Below are positions 35,521 to 47,554 of a DNA stretch of 64,000 nucleotides, piece after piece; position 1 is the stretch's first letter; each line of letters starts with the position of its first letter. The position numbers and the translations under genes are program-made. The DNA is taken from assembly GCF_003576645.1 (NCBI RefSeq), contig NC_044920.1, positions 14,162,138 through 14,226,137 of the forward strand, in the 5' to 3' direction. The notes under the pieces were generated by a model. That model ran no database searches. It had not been told where the DNA came from and was given only the letters and a program-made list of their open reading frames with translations. The stretch is from Ipomoea triloba (taxonomy: Eukaryota; Streptophyta; Magnoliopsida; Solanales; Convolvulaceae).

Positions 35521-36891
35521 TTTCTGTTTTTTTTTTCATTTTAAAAAACATGAGCATAAATACATTTCAAATCTATTTCTTATAAAATATTAATTATTTC
35601 AATGATGATAATAATTACGATTTATATTAAATTAAAATTTATAATATTTACAATGATTAAAAATAATTATAATAAAAATGTAGCTAACACTAAAATGAGT
35701 ATTTTTTTTTTGTTAAATCATTTTCCATTGATTACTAAACACTGAAATTTCAGAAAATGACTTTTGATTTTTATTTTTGGAGTTTTGAAACCGGCAATTG
35801 AATTTTAAAATATTATAAAATTAGATTTAGAAAACCTATATACTTGATTGAATCAATTTTGTCATCCTTCTCTATAAAATCATCATAGGAATTTTGCCAG
35901 CATTCTATGAGAATTAATACTAAACTACAATAATTTTGTGTATATGTGAAAGCTTGTCAAGAATGTATACTTCAAATCAATAATGTTGACTATGGGAGAA
36001 GGCAATGAAGAGAAGAATACCCCAATTAGTCAACTTGTCTGTTCGTTCTATCCCAACAACATTGTCAACCTTGTCATAAATTTCGTCCACGTCGAAGCCC
36101 CAAATGCTGCCATTTGCAAAACTAACCTTTTTGGAGCTTTTAGATATGGTCGACAATGACCTCTTATGATGATCATAAACATGTGGTTTTTGTTAAATCT
36201 CAAGTCGGATGACTGCTGCTCTGATCTGTTAGGTAAGAATTGAAATTATGTAAAGCTTTCTTCTTCATTTGAGGTATGTGGGGTCCGATGCTTCCAATTT
36301 CAGACCATCAATCCGTGCTCCTCAAAACGATTGGTATTCTTAGCAATGTATCGGAATAATATGGAAGCGAATACTTGAAGTAGAGAAATATATATAAATA
36401 ATAGTTAAATAATATGGGAAAATAAAATTTAAAAAAAATGTTTATTAAATAGGAATGAATAAAGAGTAATCTATATCTATACTATTAATAAAAACAAATT
36501 CCTCTATTCTAATTTCTCGCCCAAAACACTTCTATACTATTAAGGTTTCCTTAATATTGTAAAATATGGTAATATGGTAATACAATTCATACTCGTACTA
36601 CAATTGTACATTAAAATGTGGTAATACAATATATTCTTTCATATACTTTCATATTCTTAATACAATTCTAGATTAAAATTACTGATGGTAATAATACAGC
36701 ACATATATATCCCTGTAACGTAATTTTGTAAAATATAGTAATACAATTTTTATTCATACTACAATATTACATTAAAATTAGGGAAAATTGTATTTTTTGT
36801 TCCTAAGTTATAGGATAATTGTAGAATTTGTCCTAAGTGTTGGTTATACTAACTTTTCGTCCCTAAGTTATCATTGATGTTGTACTTTTCG
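35295..36891 (+). repeat. first copy of a 1,597-bp exact duplication (assembly artefact)
   Basis: Identical, where compared, to 36916-38512. Copy 1 is preceded by 21 A (35274-35294); copy 2 by 23 A starting right after the N at 36892. The break falls inside a MITE. Confidence 0.92.
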
Positions 36892-36915
36892 NAAAAAAAA
36901 AAAAAAAAAAAAAAA

Positions 36916-38512
36916 GAAGAAGAAGAAGAAGAAGAAGATATGTTCAGCGCAAATTAAGTCACCAACGACTAAAAAATCTGACAACTCACCTATCCTCCGG
37001 ATTACCCGTTGGTCTTTACTCACTGCATAATAGACGTTTGAAATTGATTTCCCTCCGATGGACCTTTTTCAAAGATCCTATAAATACCTTCACTCAAAGA
37101 GTAAGAAGTGCTTAAATGCATTCTAGTTTGAATGTTTTTTTTTTCTGTTTTTTTTTTCATTTTAAAAAACATGAGCATAAATACATTTCAAATCTATTTC
37201 TTATAAAATATTAATTATTTCAATGATGATAATAATTACGATTTATATTAAATTAAAATTTATAATATTTACAATGATTAAAAATAATTATAATAAAAAT
37301 GTAGCTAACACTAAAATGAGTATTTTTTTTTTGTTAAATCATTTTCCATTGATTACTAAACACTGAAATTTCAGAAAATGACTTTTGATTTTTATTTTTG
37401 GAGTTTTGAAACCGGCAATTGAATTTTAAAATATTATAAAATTAGATTTAGAAAACCTATATACTTGATTGAATCAATTTTGTCATCCTTCTCTATAAAA
37501 TCATCATAGGAATTTTGCCAGCATTCTATGAGAATTAATACTAAACTACAATAATTTTGTGTATATGTGAAAGCTTGTCAAGAATGTATACTTCAAATCA
37601 ATAATGTTGACTATGGGAGAAGGCAATGAAGAGAAGAATACCCCAATTAGTCAACTTGTCTGTTCGTTCTATCCCAACAACATTGTCAACCTTGTCATAA
37701 ATTTCGTCCACGTCGAAGCCCCAAATGCTGCCATTTGCAAAACTAACCTTTTTGGAGCTTTTAGATATGGTCGACAATGACCTCTTATGATGATCATAAA
37801 CATGTGGTTTTTGTTAAATCTCAAGTCGGATGACTGCTGCTCTGATCTGTTAGGTAAGAATTGAAATTATGTAAAGCTTTCTTCTTCATTTGAGGTATGT
37901 GGGGTCCGATGCTTCCAATTTCAGACCATCAATCCGTGCTCCTCAAAACGATTGGTATTCTTAGCAATGTATCGGAATAATATGGAAGCGAATACTTGAA
38001 GTAGAGAAATATATATAAATAATAGTTAAATAATATGGGAAAATAAAATTTAAAAAAAATGTTTATTAAATAGGAATGAATAAAGAGTAATCTATATCTA
38101 TACTATTAATAAAAACAAATTCCTCTATTCTAATTTCTCGCCCAAAACACTTCTATACTATTAAGGTTTCCTTAATATTGTAAAATATGGTAATATGGTA
38201 ATACAATTCATACTCGTACTACAATTGTACATTAAAATGTGGTAATACAATATATTCTTTCATATACTTTCATATTCTTAATACAATTCTAGATTAAAAT
38301 TACTGATGGTAATAATACAGCACATATATATCCCTGTAACGTAATTTTGTAAAATATAGTAATACAATTTTTATTCATACTACAATATTACATTAAAATT
38401 AGGGAAAATTGTATTTTTTGTTCCTAAGTTATAGGATAATTGTAGAATTTGTCCTAAGTGTTGGTTATACTAACTTTTCGTCCCTAAGTTATCATTGATG
38501 TTGTACTTTTCG
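36916..38512 (+). repeat. second copy of the 1,597-bp duplication
   Basis: Same sequence as 35295-36891 and continues into unique sequence at 38513, completing the MITE that copy 1 cuts short. Best read as unmerged overlapping contig ends. Confidence 0.92.
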
Positions 38513-38792
38513 TCCTTATATAAATATAACATTAGGGACGAAATTTGCAATTTTAGTATAACTCAAGTACGAAAAGTGAGCACGAAAGAAAGAAAAGAGC
38601 AACGCCAATGATAACTTAGAGACGAAAAGTGAGTATGACCAATACTTAGAGATGAATTCTACAATTATCCTATAACTTAGGGACGAAAAATGTAATCTTC
38701 CCTTAAAATTACATGAGACGTCGACATAATATTGCATGTAATCTATATCTATACTACTAATAAAAACAAAATCCTACTTTTGCAACTTCCAT
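38097..38792 (+). repeat. left arm of an inverted duplication: Helitron 5' end carrying a MITE
   Basis: Starts TCTATACTATTAATAAAAAC (Helitron-type 5' end, preceded by A), contains the MITE 38402-38702 and reaches a second TCTATACTACTAATAAAAAC start at 38748. The same succession occurs inverted at 40815-41353. Confidence 0.7.
38402..38702. mobile_element. Mutator-type MITE, 301 bp, with perfect 9-bp TSD
   Basis: Flanked by TTAAAATTA (38393-38401 and 38703-38711). The arms are inverted repeats ('cctaagttataggataattgtagaatt' in pieces on both sides). A copy truncated by the N is at 36782-36891. Confidence 0.85.
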
Positions 38793-38801
38793 TCCAAACA
38801 C

Positions 38802-38833
<32 letters not shown>

Positions 38834-40354
38834 CGAAATTTTGAACCGACAAAGTTTGGTTAATCATTTTTTAAACAAACATTTTCGGTTCGGTTAATGG
38901 TTAAAGGTTTTTAAAAATTTCAGTTAATGGTTAATTCGATTCGGAGCTTCGGTTAACTAAATTAACCGAGTTAACCGAATTTTTAAAAATACGAGCGCGT
39001 GCGCGCGCGCGCACACACACATATATAGTAGAGTTCAGGTGCAACCGCACTTTAACCTGCTTAGTGCGGCCGCACCAATATGTATATAAATATACACTAC
39101 TCAATGTTAGAAAATGCACAACACAAATATGCACCATTAGATACGTATCACCAAAAAAATACACCACTAGGTATGCAAATATACACCACACAGTGTTCGG
39201 AAATGCACAATTAGGGCCATGGGAGTTATGGTACACTATTTTGGATGTGTTGTGTTTTTTGGTGTTTTTGTGTATTTTCATTGTTGTGCATTTTTGTAAC
39301 ACTAGTGATGTATTTTGTTAACACTAGTGGTGCATACCGCACCGATCGCATTGGAAGGCGCGGCCACATTTGAGCATATATATATATATATCAATCTAAC
39401 ATGAAAAATCCGTATAATTAAATTTGTAGTGTTGTTATGGTATTATTTTTGTATATTTTTCTTATGGATTTATTAAAATATATATTATTTTAATTAGATA
39501 TATTATTATATTAATTATTTTTAGGATTTAAAACTTTATCTTAAAAAGTTAGGTTAATAAGGTAACCGACCGATTAACCCAAAAAAATTTCGGTTTGGTT
39601 AATTTGGTAATAAAAATTCGGTTCGGTTAATGGTTAAAGTTTTAAAAAATTCGGTTAAAATGGTTTGGTTAACCGAACGGTTAATCGATTGAACACCCCT
39701 TTGTTAATTAAGCTAATAATTGCACGAATATTAGTATAATTACAATTAATTCATTTAGATATGGAGGAGCAGGAAAAAAGTCAAAACGATATGGTGAAAA
39801 GGAATATACTTATGTATAAAAGTATAAATGCATAGATATTAGTATAATTTTCTAATAATTATTATGGTAATTAGGCTAAACATGGGTCGTTGGATTTATT
39901 TTTATAATAATACAATTAAATTATTTTATCCTTTTCTTCCCATATTTATTTTAGTAATAATATAATTACATAAATCATATTACATATCGATTTTTAAAGA
40001 TAATTGCAAACAAACGAGTCATATATTATTCAATTAATTGAGTGATACTTTTGTTCTAATCTTATAATCAAATAAAGCTAAACTTTCAAATATTAGAATT
40101 GTTTATAATTTCATCTTTAATTTTATTATCTAAATATATAATAAAAAATTTTACCCCTGTATCGAACAGGTAATTGGACAATTATTTGCTCAAAGTCAAG
40201 CAATGATAACATCAGAAAATATAATCGATCCAATCCATTTCATCAATGTCATTGTATAATATTCGTTATAATTCATATAATTGTATATCGATCCAAACAT
40301 TCTTAAAATATTATAACAAATTCATTCCGTGCAAAGCACAGGTGAAAATACTAA
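38748..40354 (+). mobile_element. non-autonomous Helitron with nested MITEs
   Basis: Starts TCTATACTACTAATAAAAAC (after A) and ends with a hairpin CCGTGCAAAGCACAGG followed by TGAAAATACTAA at 40354 (before T): the A|TC...CTRR|T layout of Helitrons. 1.6 kb with no Rep/helicase. It contains an 'aaccgaa...ggttaaccgaacgg' MITE (38830-39700), with another palindromic repeat inside that. Confidence 0.65.
38830..39702. repeat. hAT-like MITE rich in 'ggttaaccgaa', carrying a nested repeat
   Basis: The left arm ('aaccgaaattttgaaccg', 'ttcggttcggttaatgg') and right arm ('cggttcggttaatgg', 'ggttaaccgaacggttaatcg') are related, and the right end 'tcgattgaacacccct' is the usual end of this type. A second element lies inside at about 39020-39385, beginning 'tagagttcaggtgcaaccgca' with 'aaatgcacaac' repeats and ending in (TA)n. 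A (AAT)n run is at 38806-38831. Confidence 0.5.
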
Positions 40355-40814
40355 TTTTCTATAAAAGAGAGATTACATAATATAAAATCATAACCAAGAG
40401 TAGTGAAAAAAAATAAGAGAATAGAAGAGATAAAATAGGTAATACATGATACTGGTGAAATTTGCATAAATAAGGATGCATGTTTCATGTAAATTGTATT
40501 AAGGTTAGGAAAGTATTTATAATGTAATTTCGATCAATATTATTATTTGAAGATTCTGTAAAATAATAAGTGGAATTGTATTACAAATAAGAAAGCATTT
40601 ATACTGTAACTTTTTTTCTAAATTATTGCAATTTCAATATTATAATTTAAAGAAATAAGGATGCATGTTTCATGTACAATTGTATTACGGATAGAAAAGT
40701 ATTTATAGTGTAATTTCAATCAATATTATTATTTGGAGATTTTGTAAAATAATTAGTATAATTGTATTATGGACATGAGAGTATTTTTTTTTTACCGATT
40801 CTTTTCCATTATTC
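40355..40814. other. AT-rich spacer with internal repeats
   Basis: Phrases such as 'aaggatgcatgtttcatgtaaa', 'aatttcgatcaatattattatttg' and 'gtatttatagtgtaa' occur two or three times between 40470 and 40750, so this is an old diverged tandem repeat. No coding signal. Confidence 0.5.
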
Positions 40815-41353
40815 CTTATAGTATTGTATAGCAAAAGTAGGATTTTGTTTTTATTAGTAGTATAGATATCTATTTCATGCAATATTATGTCGACGTCTCA
40901 TGTAATTTTAAGGGAAAGTTACACTTTTCGTCCCTAAGTTATAAGGTAATTGTAGAATTTGTCCCTAAGTATTGGTTATGCTCACTTTTCGTCCCTAAGT
41001 TATCATTGGCATTGCACTTTTTGTCCTTTCCTGCTCACTTTTCGTATCTAAGTTATATTAAAATTGCAAATTTCATCCCTAATGTTTTATTAAAAGAAGG
41101 ACGAAAAATGTAACATCAATGATAATTTAGGGACCAAAAATAAGTATGACCAACACTTGGGGACGAATTCTACAATTATCCTGTAACTTAGGGACGAAAA
41201 ATACATTTTTCCCTAATTTTAATGTAAAATTTTAGTACGAATAGAAATTGTATTACCATTTTTTTTTTACAATATTAAGCAAACCTTAATAGTATAGGAG
41301 TGTTTTGGGCCGAAAATTAAAATTGAAGATTTTGTTTTTATTAATAGTATAGA
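40815..41353 (-). repeat. right arm of the inverted Helitron/MITE duplication
   Basis: Read on the minus strand from 41353: TCTATACTATTAATAAAAAC, then 'cggcccaaaacactcctatactattaaggtt', the MITE, then 'catgagacgtcgacataatattgcatg' and a second Helitron start (TCTATACTACTAATAAAAAC at 40866). The order mirrors 38097-38792. Confidence 0.7.
40912..41213. mobile_element. second copy of the Mutator-type MITE, inverted context, same TSD
   Basis: 302 bp, flanked by TAATTTTAA (40903-40911 and 41214-41222), which is the reverse complement of the TSD at 38393. The flanks also match inverted. Confidence 0.85.
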
Positions 41354-41359
41354 TTTATT

Positions 41360-42235
41360 TAGCGGCATTAATAGGAGTGTTTTGCGCCTACAGTTCTTAT
41401 GCTCGGAAGCTGGCTATCTTAGCGGCATTCGCTTTTCGTCGGATTTTGGATCTAACCTTTCGCCTCGGGCTTTGGTCTGCCTGGCTGTCTCGGTCGGACC
41501 CCGTGGTGATGGGTGGTTTCGAGGTCTTGAACGATAAAGGACTAAGACTGCGCAACGATGCTCCCTAGGTGGACCTAATCCCTGTGTTCCCTCAAGTGAT
41601 TTGTTTTTTTGTTTTTGCCTATCTTGCAAGTGTGGTTCCATTGGGAAGGGTCCGGCGGGGACTCACTTCTCGGTATGCAATTATGTTGCAGAACTTTAAG
41701 GAGGCGTTTAGTGACCTCCACTACAGTGGGAGGGAGCCGAACCGATTGGGTTAGTGGGACGCTAGTAAATGGAGGGCGTATGCTTGAATGGTCCTCTTCC
41801 TTTTCCCCGGTAGGTGGCGCAAACCGGCTACATAGCACGCGAGGGACAAGTCGACTAAGGGTTTCTCGTAGATCCCGGGCCGGCATATCGGTCTGGGTAT
41901 TTCATAGTGTGGTCACCATGCATTAGGGGTTTGAGATTTGTATTTTAGGTTTGAGGAACGAATGTAACTTTTCGTTTCGATCCCCACAGACGATGCTAAT
42001 GTTGGTTTTATGACTTTTGGGTATATGAAGAGAGTATAAGTATTGTATTGCTTTGAATGGGGGGGCTCTATATATACATATAAGAATCTTAGACTGCCTC
42101 ATATTGGACAGTCCTAAGACCCAATATAAGATATGCCCAATTGTTGATACATTAGGAATAATAAGAACCCTATACTACCTCATGCTCGGCCTCCTTCTTG
42201 GACTTGCTTGATCTAGTTATTTTTTTGGGGGCAGT
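41360..42235 (-). repeat. 5' LTR end and leader of a Tat-like gypsy element (fragment)
   Basis: On the minus strand an LTR-like piece (42235 to 42000, with 'cttatatgtatatatagagcc' as TATA) ends CCAACA. It is followed by TTAGCATCGTCTGTGGGGA (41999-41981), close to the GGCGCCGTCTGTGGGGA primer site used by Tat-type gypsy elements. The GC-richer 41360-41980 would be leader. Open frames on both strands here have no recognisable domain. The outer LTR end is lost at the microsatellite. Confidence 0.45.
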
Positions 42236-42400
42236 GTATTTAGAAATATATCTGTATATATATATGTATATATATGTATATATGTATATATATATATATG
42301 TATATATGTATATATATATGTATATATATATATATATATATGTATATGTATATATATATATTTGTGTGTATATGTATATCTGTATATATATGTATATATC

Positions 42401-42438
<38 letters not shown>

Positions 42439-42496
42439 ATATACATGTATGTATGTATATGTATGTATATACATATGTATATATATATGTATATAC
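42236..42496. repeat. TA/TG microsatellite, left half
   Basis: Alternating TATATG units. It ends exactly where the Athila-like LTR begins, and similar sequence resumes at 50767. Confidence 0.95.
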
Positions 42497-43540
42497 TGAC
42501 AAGGTTGTGAGTATGGGTGAGGGTGAATGTGAAGTGGTACGGAAGGTGGTAAAACGAAGAGTCAAGACTTCCCGAGTGTCGTGTCTCTCAAGGATGGCGA
42601 ATGGAAATCGAATTAGTGTGTTGGCATCTAAGAGGTTGAAGAGAAAGAGTTACGGGAATGCTAAGGGTTCGATTTATTTGTAAGAGGGGGAATCGATGTG
42701 GGTGACTTAGACTCATGAGTGGCCGCTATCACGCACACACTCACTTCCTTTGGGTTTGCTACCTATTGTGGCCACAAAAGGCACAAAGCTTGAAGAACAT
42801 CATCCACACAAGTTCAACATCCAACAAACAAGCAATTCACAATTCAAAGCAATAATATTAAACATCCACATAGATCTACCATGGGGCCACCAATCCCCTA
42901 TCTAATCTACTCTAGCATACTAAGAAACAAGAACAAGAAAGGAAATATCAAAGAAACAAGTATTAAATTAGAAAATGGAGAGAATTGTTACCACCCTTAG
43001 AAAGGGGATCTTTACAACCTTGATCTTGAAATCCCAATATTCATTCTTGCCCTTGATCTATTCTAAACTATGAGAAGAAGGAATTTTCCCCCAAGAGGGG
43101 AGAAAACCCTCTAGATCTATTCTAGCCTATTCTATCAATTTTCTGATCTATTCTAGTTGTCTTTAGGTTTTGGGCAAAAGGGATTTATATAGGTGACAAA
43201 AAGGGGATAAATTTCCCAAAATGGCCCTTGGCCCGACCACACTTGCTTCCACGCATGGTGGCGGGCGTGGGAGCTTACTGGAATTATTCCACGCCCGGCC
43301 ACACGCGTGTTAGGCTGTGTGGGACGCTACTGCATTGCGGCTTGTTTGTCTTTTGCTCTATTTTAGCCTCAAATCCCTCTCCAACCTGTGAAATACCTCA
43401 AAACTCTTTCTAGAAATGTTGTTAGAATATTTTGATCGCATTCGAGCTAAAATGCATGCAATTGTTGTAATCGGATGTCAAAACGATGCACTTTTAATCT
43501 AATTAAAACCCCTTATAAGTGCTATTCTTGGTGCTTATCA
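42497..43540 (-). repeat. 3' LTR of the Athila-like element, with internal deletion
   Basis: Aligned with the other LTR but lacks about 240 bp (junction near 42690). Other differences are scattered. Confidence 0.88.
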
Positions 43541-45087
43541 AAGACCGCTAAACTCATGCCAACCAAATGTAAGAAATATGCTAAGGAAGTGAAGTCTCAA
43601 GAGATGGATTTGACATACAAAATTTTGTTCACACTTTCAAGCATGCAAGTTACCAAAGAGTTTTCACCTTGTATTTTCTAGGGGCCTCCAGCCGATCCGA
43701 CTAGTGGGACCGATGCTCACCCCTTAGCCAATTTCCAACCTAACACCAAAGCCTCTTTACATTATATAAGTGAGGGCAGGGATATGGACCGCTCAACGCC
43801 ATGGCTTGGGCGATCACTCTATTTTCTCACTTCCTAGGATAACGTCATCAGGCTACCCGACTTCACATGGAGATCCATGCTTTTTTGAAGGTCAGTGCAA
43901 TGGGTGCCTGAATCCTAGCGAAGTGGCTCACCTCTTCTCTATTTTCTCATCTTTCAAGATCTCTTCGGGGTAACCGACTTCACATGGATCTCCATGCTTT
44001 TTCGAAGACGGTGCAATGGTTACCCCTTATCCAGACAAGATAGCTCACCTCGTTTTTATCTCTAGGAATGGCCTTAGGCCTTTTTACTTTTCTCCATATC
44101 AACCCTCATGCCTTTTTCTAGGGATTAGGGATTGTTTTCACTCAAAGCTCACTTAGGCTCACCTTTTGCCCCATGTCCTGCTAAGATTAGTTCAGTTTCC
44201 AGGCTTTGCAATTCTTATCTTTCTAAAACTCAAAGGATTCACACTCCCACTTCGAGAGATCCTTGACTGAGGTCCAAACAAAATACAAGGTGAAAGCATG
44301 CAAGCACTTATAAAAAAATTTTCAATTTGGGTCGGAATGTGCAAATTGGTGCAAAGTGAAACTTCCAAAGCATATTTAAGACATTCAATCCTTAGTGCAA
44401 GGTTAGGAGTCCTCCTAGACAGTATCGGCAATAACACACCCTCTAGGTTCCTATACCTTATCACTTAATCAATCAACTGTTTCAAGAAGCATACACCCTT
44501 TCCACACTTAAAAGTAAACATCGTCCTCGATGTTTCCATAAGGAACGGGGAAAAAGGATATATGTTTAAGGGTTCTACACACGCCTCTTTTCCACACTTA
44601 AAAGTGTGAACTGGGCTAAAACAGTTCTAATAAACAGACTACATCCGATACAACAGTGTTATGCAGCTCTTCATTTGCGATTCTAGAAAATAATGCAAAC
44701 CAAAACAGGGCATTGAATTAGGATAAAAGAAATACTTACAATTTGTATCCTTATCAAAGTTTTGCAATCTATGTTTGCCCTTCAAAACATGGTCAGAGTA
44801 AAGGTAATGAAATAAATTAGGAGTTGGAATTATACCTTTCAAGATTGGTCTTTCATGGTTGTTGGTGGAATGGTCCCTTCATCTCCTTATTTGTGGGTTA
44901 CCTCCCATAAGCGCCACGTTTAACGTCTTTGGCTAGATGAAACGTGCAAGATAAAACATAAACAGAAATATAACTAAAAATATAAACAAAAGTAAAGAGA
45001 TTGTCCAAAATCAATTGTTCAGAATTATCAGGTCACAACTCATCATCATCAAATTTTGTCTTTTCTTTCTTCAGTTTCTTCCTTCCT
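43541..45087 (-). other. internal noncoding region of the Athila-like element
   Basis: No coding domain. It contains a duplicated phrase around 43830-44040 ('gacttcacatgga..tccatgcttttt') and palindromic 'ttccacacttaaaagtgtgaa' near 44590. 'gggttacctcccataagcgcc' near 44900 recurs as 'gactgcctcccaagtgcgcc' near 47500. The polypurine tract next to 43540 is not obvious. Confidence 0.6.
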
Positions 45088-46362
45088 TCATGCTCTCTTG
45101 ATTTCATTGATCTCTCTCGAAATCTCTTCCAGCTTCTGCATTTGCTCCAGGTGCAATTGGTATTGGAAATTTTGGAGGGATCTCCAATCAGTGACAGGGG
45201 TGAACCAGCTCGGAATGTTGAAGCTAGAGGAGTTGGGGTTTTGCTCTTCGGGTTGTGGTGGAGGTATAGACGGTTCGGGCTCTCTTGGTGGTGGAGAATA
45301 CATCGAAGAATCCACTGGTGAGTACAGCTCATTTGAGGATGGGGTAAGGAATGACATTGGTGAGGGTGTGAACCCTGGGGATGTCATCGGCGTGTTAGTA
45401 TGGTCCTCCGCCATCTCATCATCTACCCTTGTTCGCGCCAGTTGTCTTAAGTGAAGTTTTGCGACATCCTCAGGAGATAAAGGAACTATGTTCGCTCCTG
45501 GAAGTCTGTGCTCGAACCAGTGTATTTTCATGTGATGACCTAGGGAGATACACAATCTCGTCACCATCGAGCCTACAAAGATTGCCCTGGCCGATTCTTG
45601 CTGTTGTGCAACAAGCAAGTTCTTGCAAATCGAGCTCATATTCACCGAGTTCCTGGTGTCCATACTCCATAGCATGAACAGCTCCGCCTTTGAGACTCGG
45701 TCATAGGTCTCAGGCCTTCCTTCCCATGAATGAGCAATCACCTTCTATAAGACCTTTAAGTCTTCTCTTACGATCTGAGATACTCTTACCCTTGACCCTT
45801 CCCATTCGACTCCTTGTCTTGTGATCATCGACCAATACTTTCTCGGAATGTCCCGATCTCCAAAGTCATGCCTTAATCTTCGGTACCAGTGCTTCGACTG
45901 GTCTTCCTCATCGTAGAATCCTAGGAGAACACCCAAACGGTTGGCCGATATGTGATAATCCTGATTGAAGAGTCGAAACTTAATGCTAGGGCTGTAGAGA
46001 TCTCCAGCTACTCCCTCAACGCTTAGGCTTGCAATAAACTCGTGGACTAGAGGAATGAAAGTGTCCTGTCTCCAGCCCAACAAGTTGTTCCAATACGGTT
46101 CTGCGATCAACCTCTCCAGTCTGTACTTGCACTCATAATCCTCCAATACTGTCAAGTCGATATATCTCCATTGCACAATAGGGAAGTTCAGCAGCTGTCT
46201 GTATCGACCTAGCATGGTTGCTGTCATTAGTAAAATTTGAGTTCCGGTGGATACTTCTATATAGCGAGTGTTAGCGCCCCTTGCACTATTTTCTTCTGCC
46301 GGGGTTTTCCCTCTTTGGAGCCTTTGAGCAATTTGTTGTGCAAGGTCATGTGGCGAAGACAT
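45088..46362 (-). pseudogene. ATHILA ORF-1-like protein, interrupted by one in-frame TAG
   Basis: From an ATG at 46362 the frame encodes about 205 residues to a TAG at 45745-45747, then continues in the same frame for 219 codons to 45088. The first part has the ATHILA ORF-1 / putative plant transposon protein pattern: FPIVQWRYIDLTVLEDYE, LIAEPYWNNLLGW, PLVHEFIASLSVEG, IKFRLFNQDYHIS, LGVLLGFYDEEDQ. The second part continues it (SKAELFMLWSMDTRNSVN, LGHHMKIHWFEH), then a Pro/Ser-rich linker and a C-terminal coiled coil (QLHLEQMQKLEEISREINE). In Athila elements this kind of protein is element-encoded and of uncertain role. Apart from the stop it is intact, unlike most relics here. Confidence 0.75.
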
Positions 46363-47554
46363 CTTTCCTATATCATGGGCAATCAAAGCAACACAAGGAA
46401 AAACATTTGCCAATTTAAATATTGATTAGAAACAATATTGCACATATTTAAAGAAAAGATCATAAGAATTCATTGCATGCAACCATCATTTTGATATCCA
46501 TCAACAATTCTATCCTATACATGCAAGATCTAGCTCATTCTATTCCATACTCATTTCATAGTCAAAAGGTCAACATATGGTCAACTTCATCTTCTTCCTC
46601 TAGACTAGCTCAAGGTTGAAAAATGGAAGCATCATGAAAGTTAAAATTGGACCAAATAACTAGTAGAATGTAGCAATGTAGTGCCTATAGAGTAGGAAAG
46701 TTGCAAACTTTGTCCACCATGCTCACTATATCAACAAGGATCTCATCATGACAAGAGAATACCTAAATCAAGCAATTTCAAGATCTAGTCACAAGGAGAT
46801 GTTAAAACATGAAATTTCTAGTGTATAGAAGCAATGTAGGCTTAATACAAGTCTATCAAGTCATCCCATAACAATGTATCTCAAGAAAAATGTCATACAA
46901 GAAAAACCCATGGAGATATTCTTCAAAATAGAACAAGTTCTTCATTAAACAAATAGATAGCAAAGAAGAGTATGTTCTTACCTTGGAAATGACTTAAGAT
47001 CCTTGAGAAAAGTTGAGAAACTTGGAAGGAAATGCTTAGAAGGTGTATATTTTCAGCTTGGGAGATTTTTGCTCGTGGTGGGGAAGAAATGAAGCAAGTA
47101 AAGGGTTTTAAACCACTTCACGCGAAAAGCCCGCGAAAATCTGGTGCCCGTCCACGCACGCTACCACGCGTGATAGTGGGCATGGGAGCTCTCTAGTTTA
47201 TTCCCACGCCTGCTCACACGTGTGTGAGCGGCATGGCGGCTCTCTGGAAATTTTCCACGCCTAGCCACACGCGTGGCGGTGGCGTGGAAGGCGTGCTGTG
47301 CAAAAGCTTACCTTGGTTTTCCTTCCTTCCTTTGCTAGTGATGATGTTCGTCGATTGATTGCGGGCAACTTATAACTCTCGGGTGTATAATCGGTACTTG
47401 TTAGCTCAACCGAAGTTATAGAAACATTATTGAAATAAAGCTAAGAAAAACACACTATAGAAAATAAGGAAAACTGAAAGAAGCGTAAGATAACATTGGG
47501 ACTGCCTCCCAAGTGCGCCATGGTTTTACGTCTCCTGGCCAAACGTAAAGTGGC
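46363..47554 (-). other. spacer between the two ORFs of the Athila-like element
   Basis: No frame of note. It includes 47150-47300, a GC-rich stretch with 'cacacgtgtgtgag' and 'ccacacgcgtgg' that closely resembles the palindromic part of this family's LTR (for example 9735-9830). Confidence 0.6.

Noticed and set aside
38516..41113. Two similar small frames MQYYVDVSCNFKG... at 38516-38737 (-) and 40877-41113 (+)
   Set aside because: They look like a small conserved protein pair but are the two inverted copies of a MITE arm read in the same frame; the conservation is that of the DNA repeat.
41377..41926. Overlapping open frames of 60-105 codons on both strands
   Set aside because: GC-rich leader of a gypsy fragment; no domain, no family-like pattern and no preferred frame.
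42170..42683. Tyr/Ile-rich frames of 68-161 codons
   Set aside because: They are translations of the TA/TG microsatellite.
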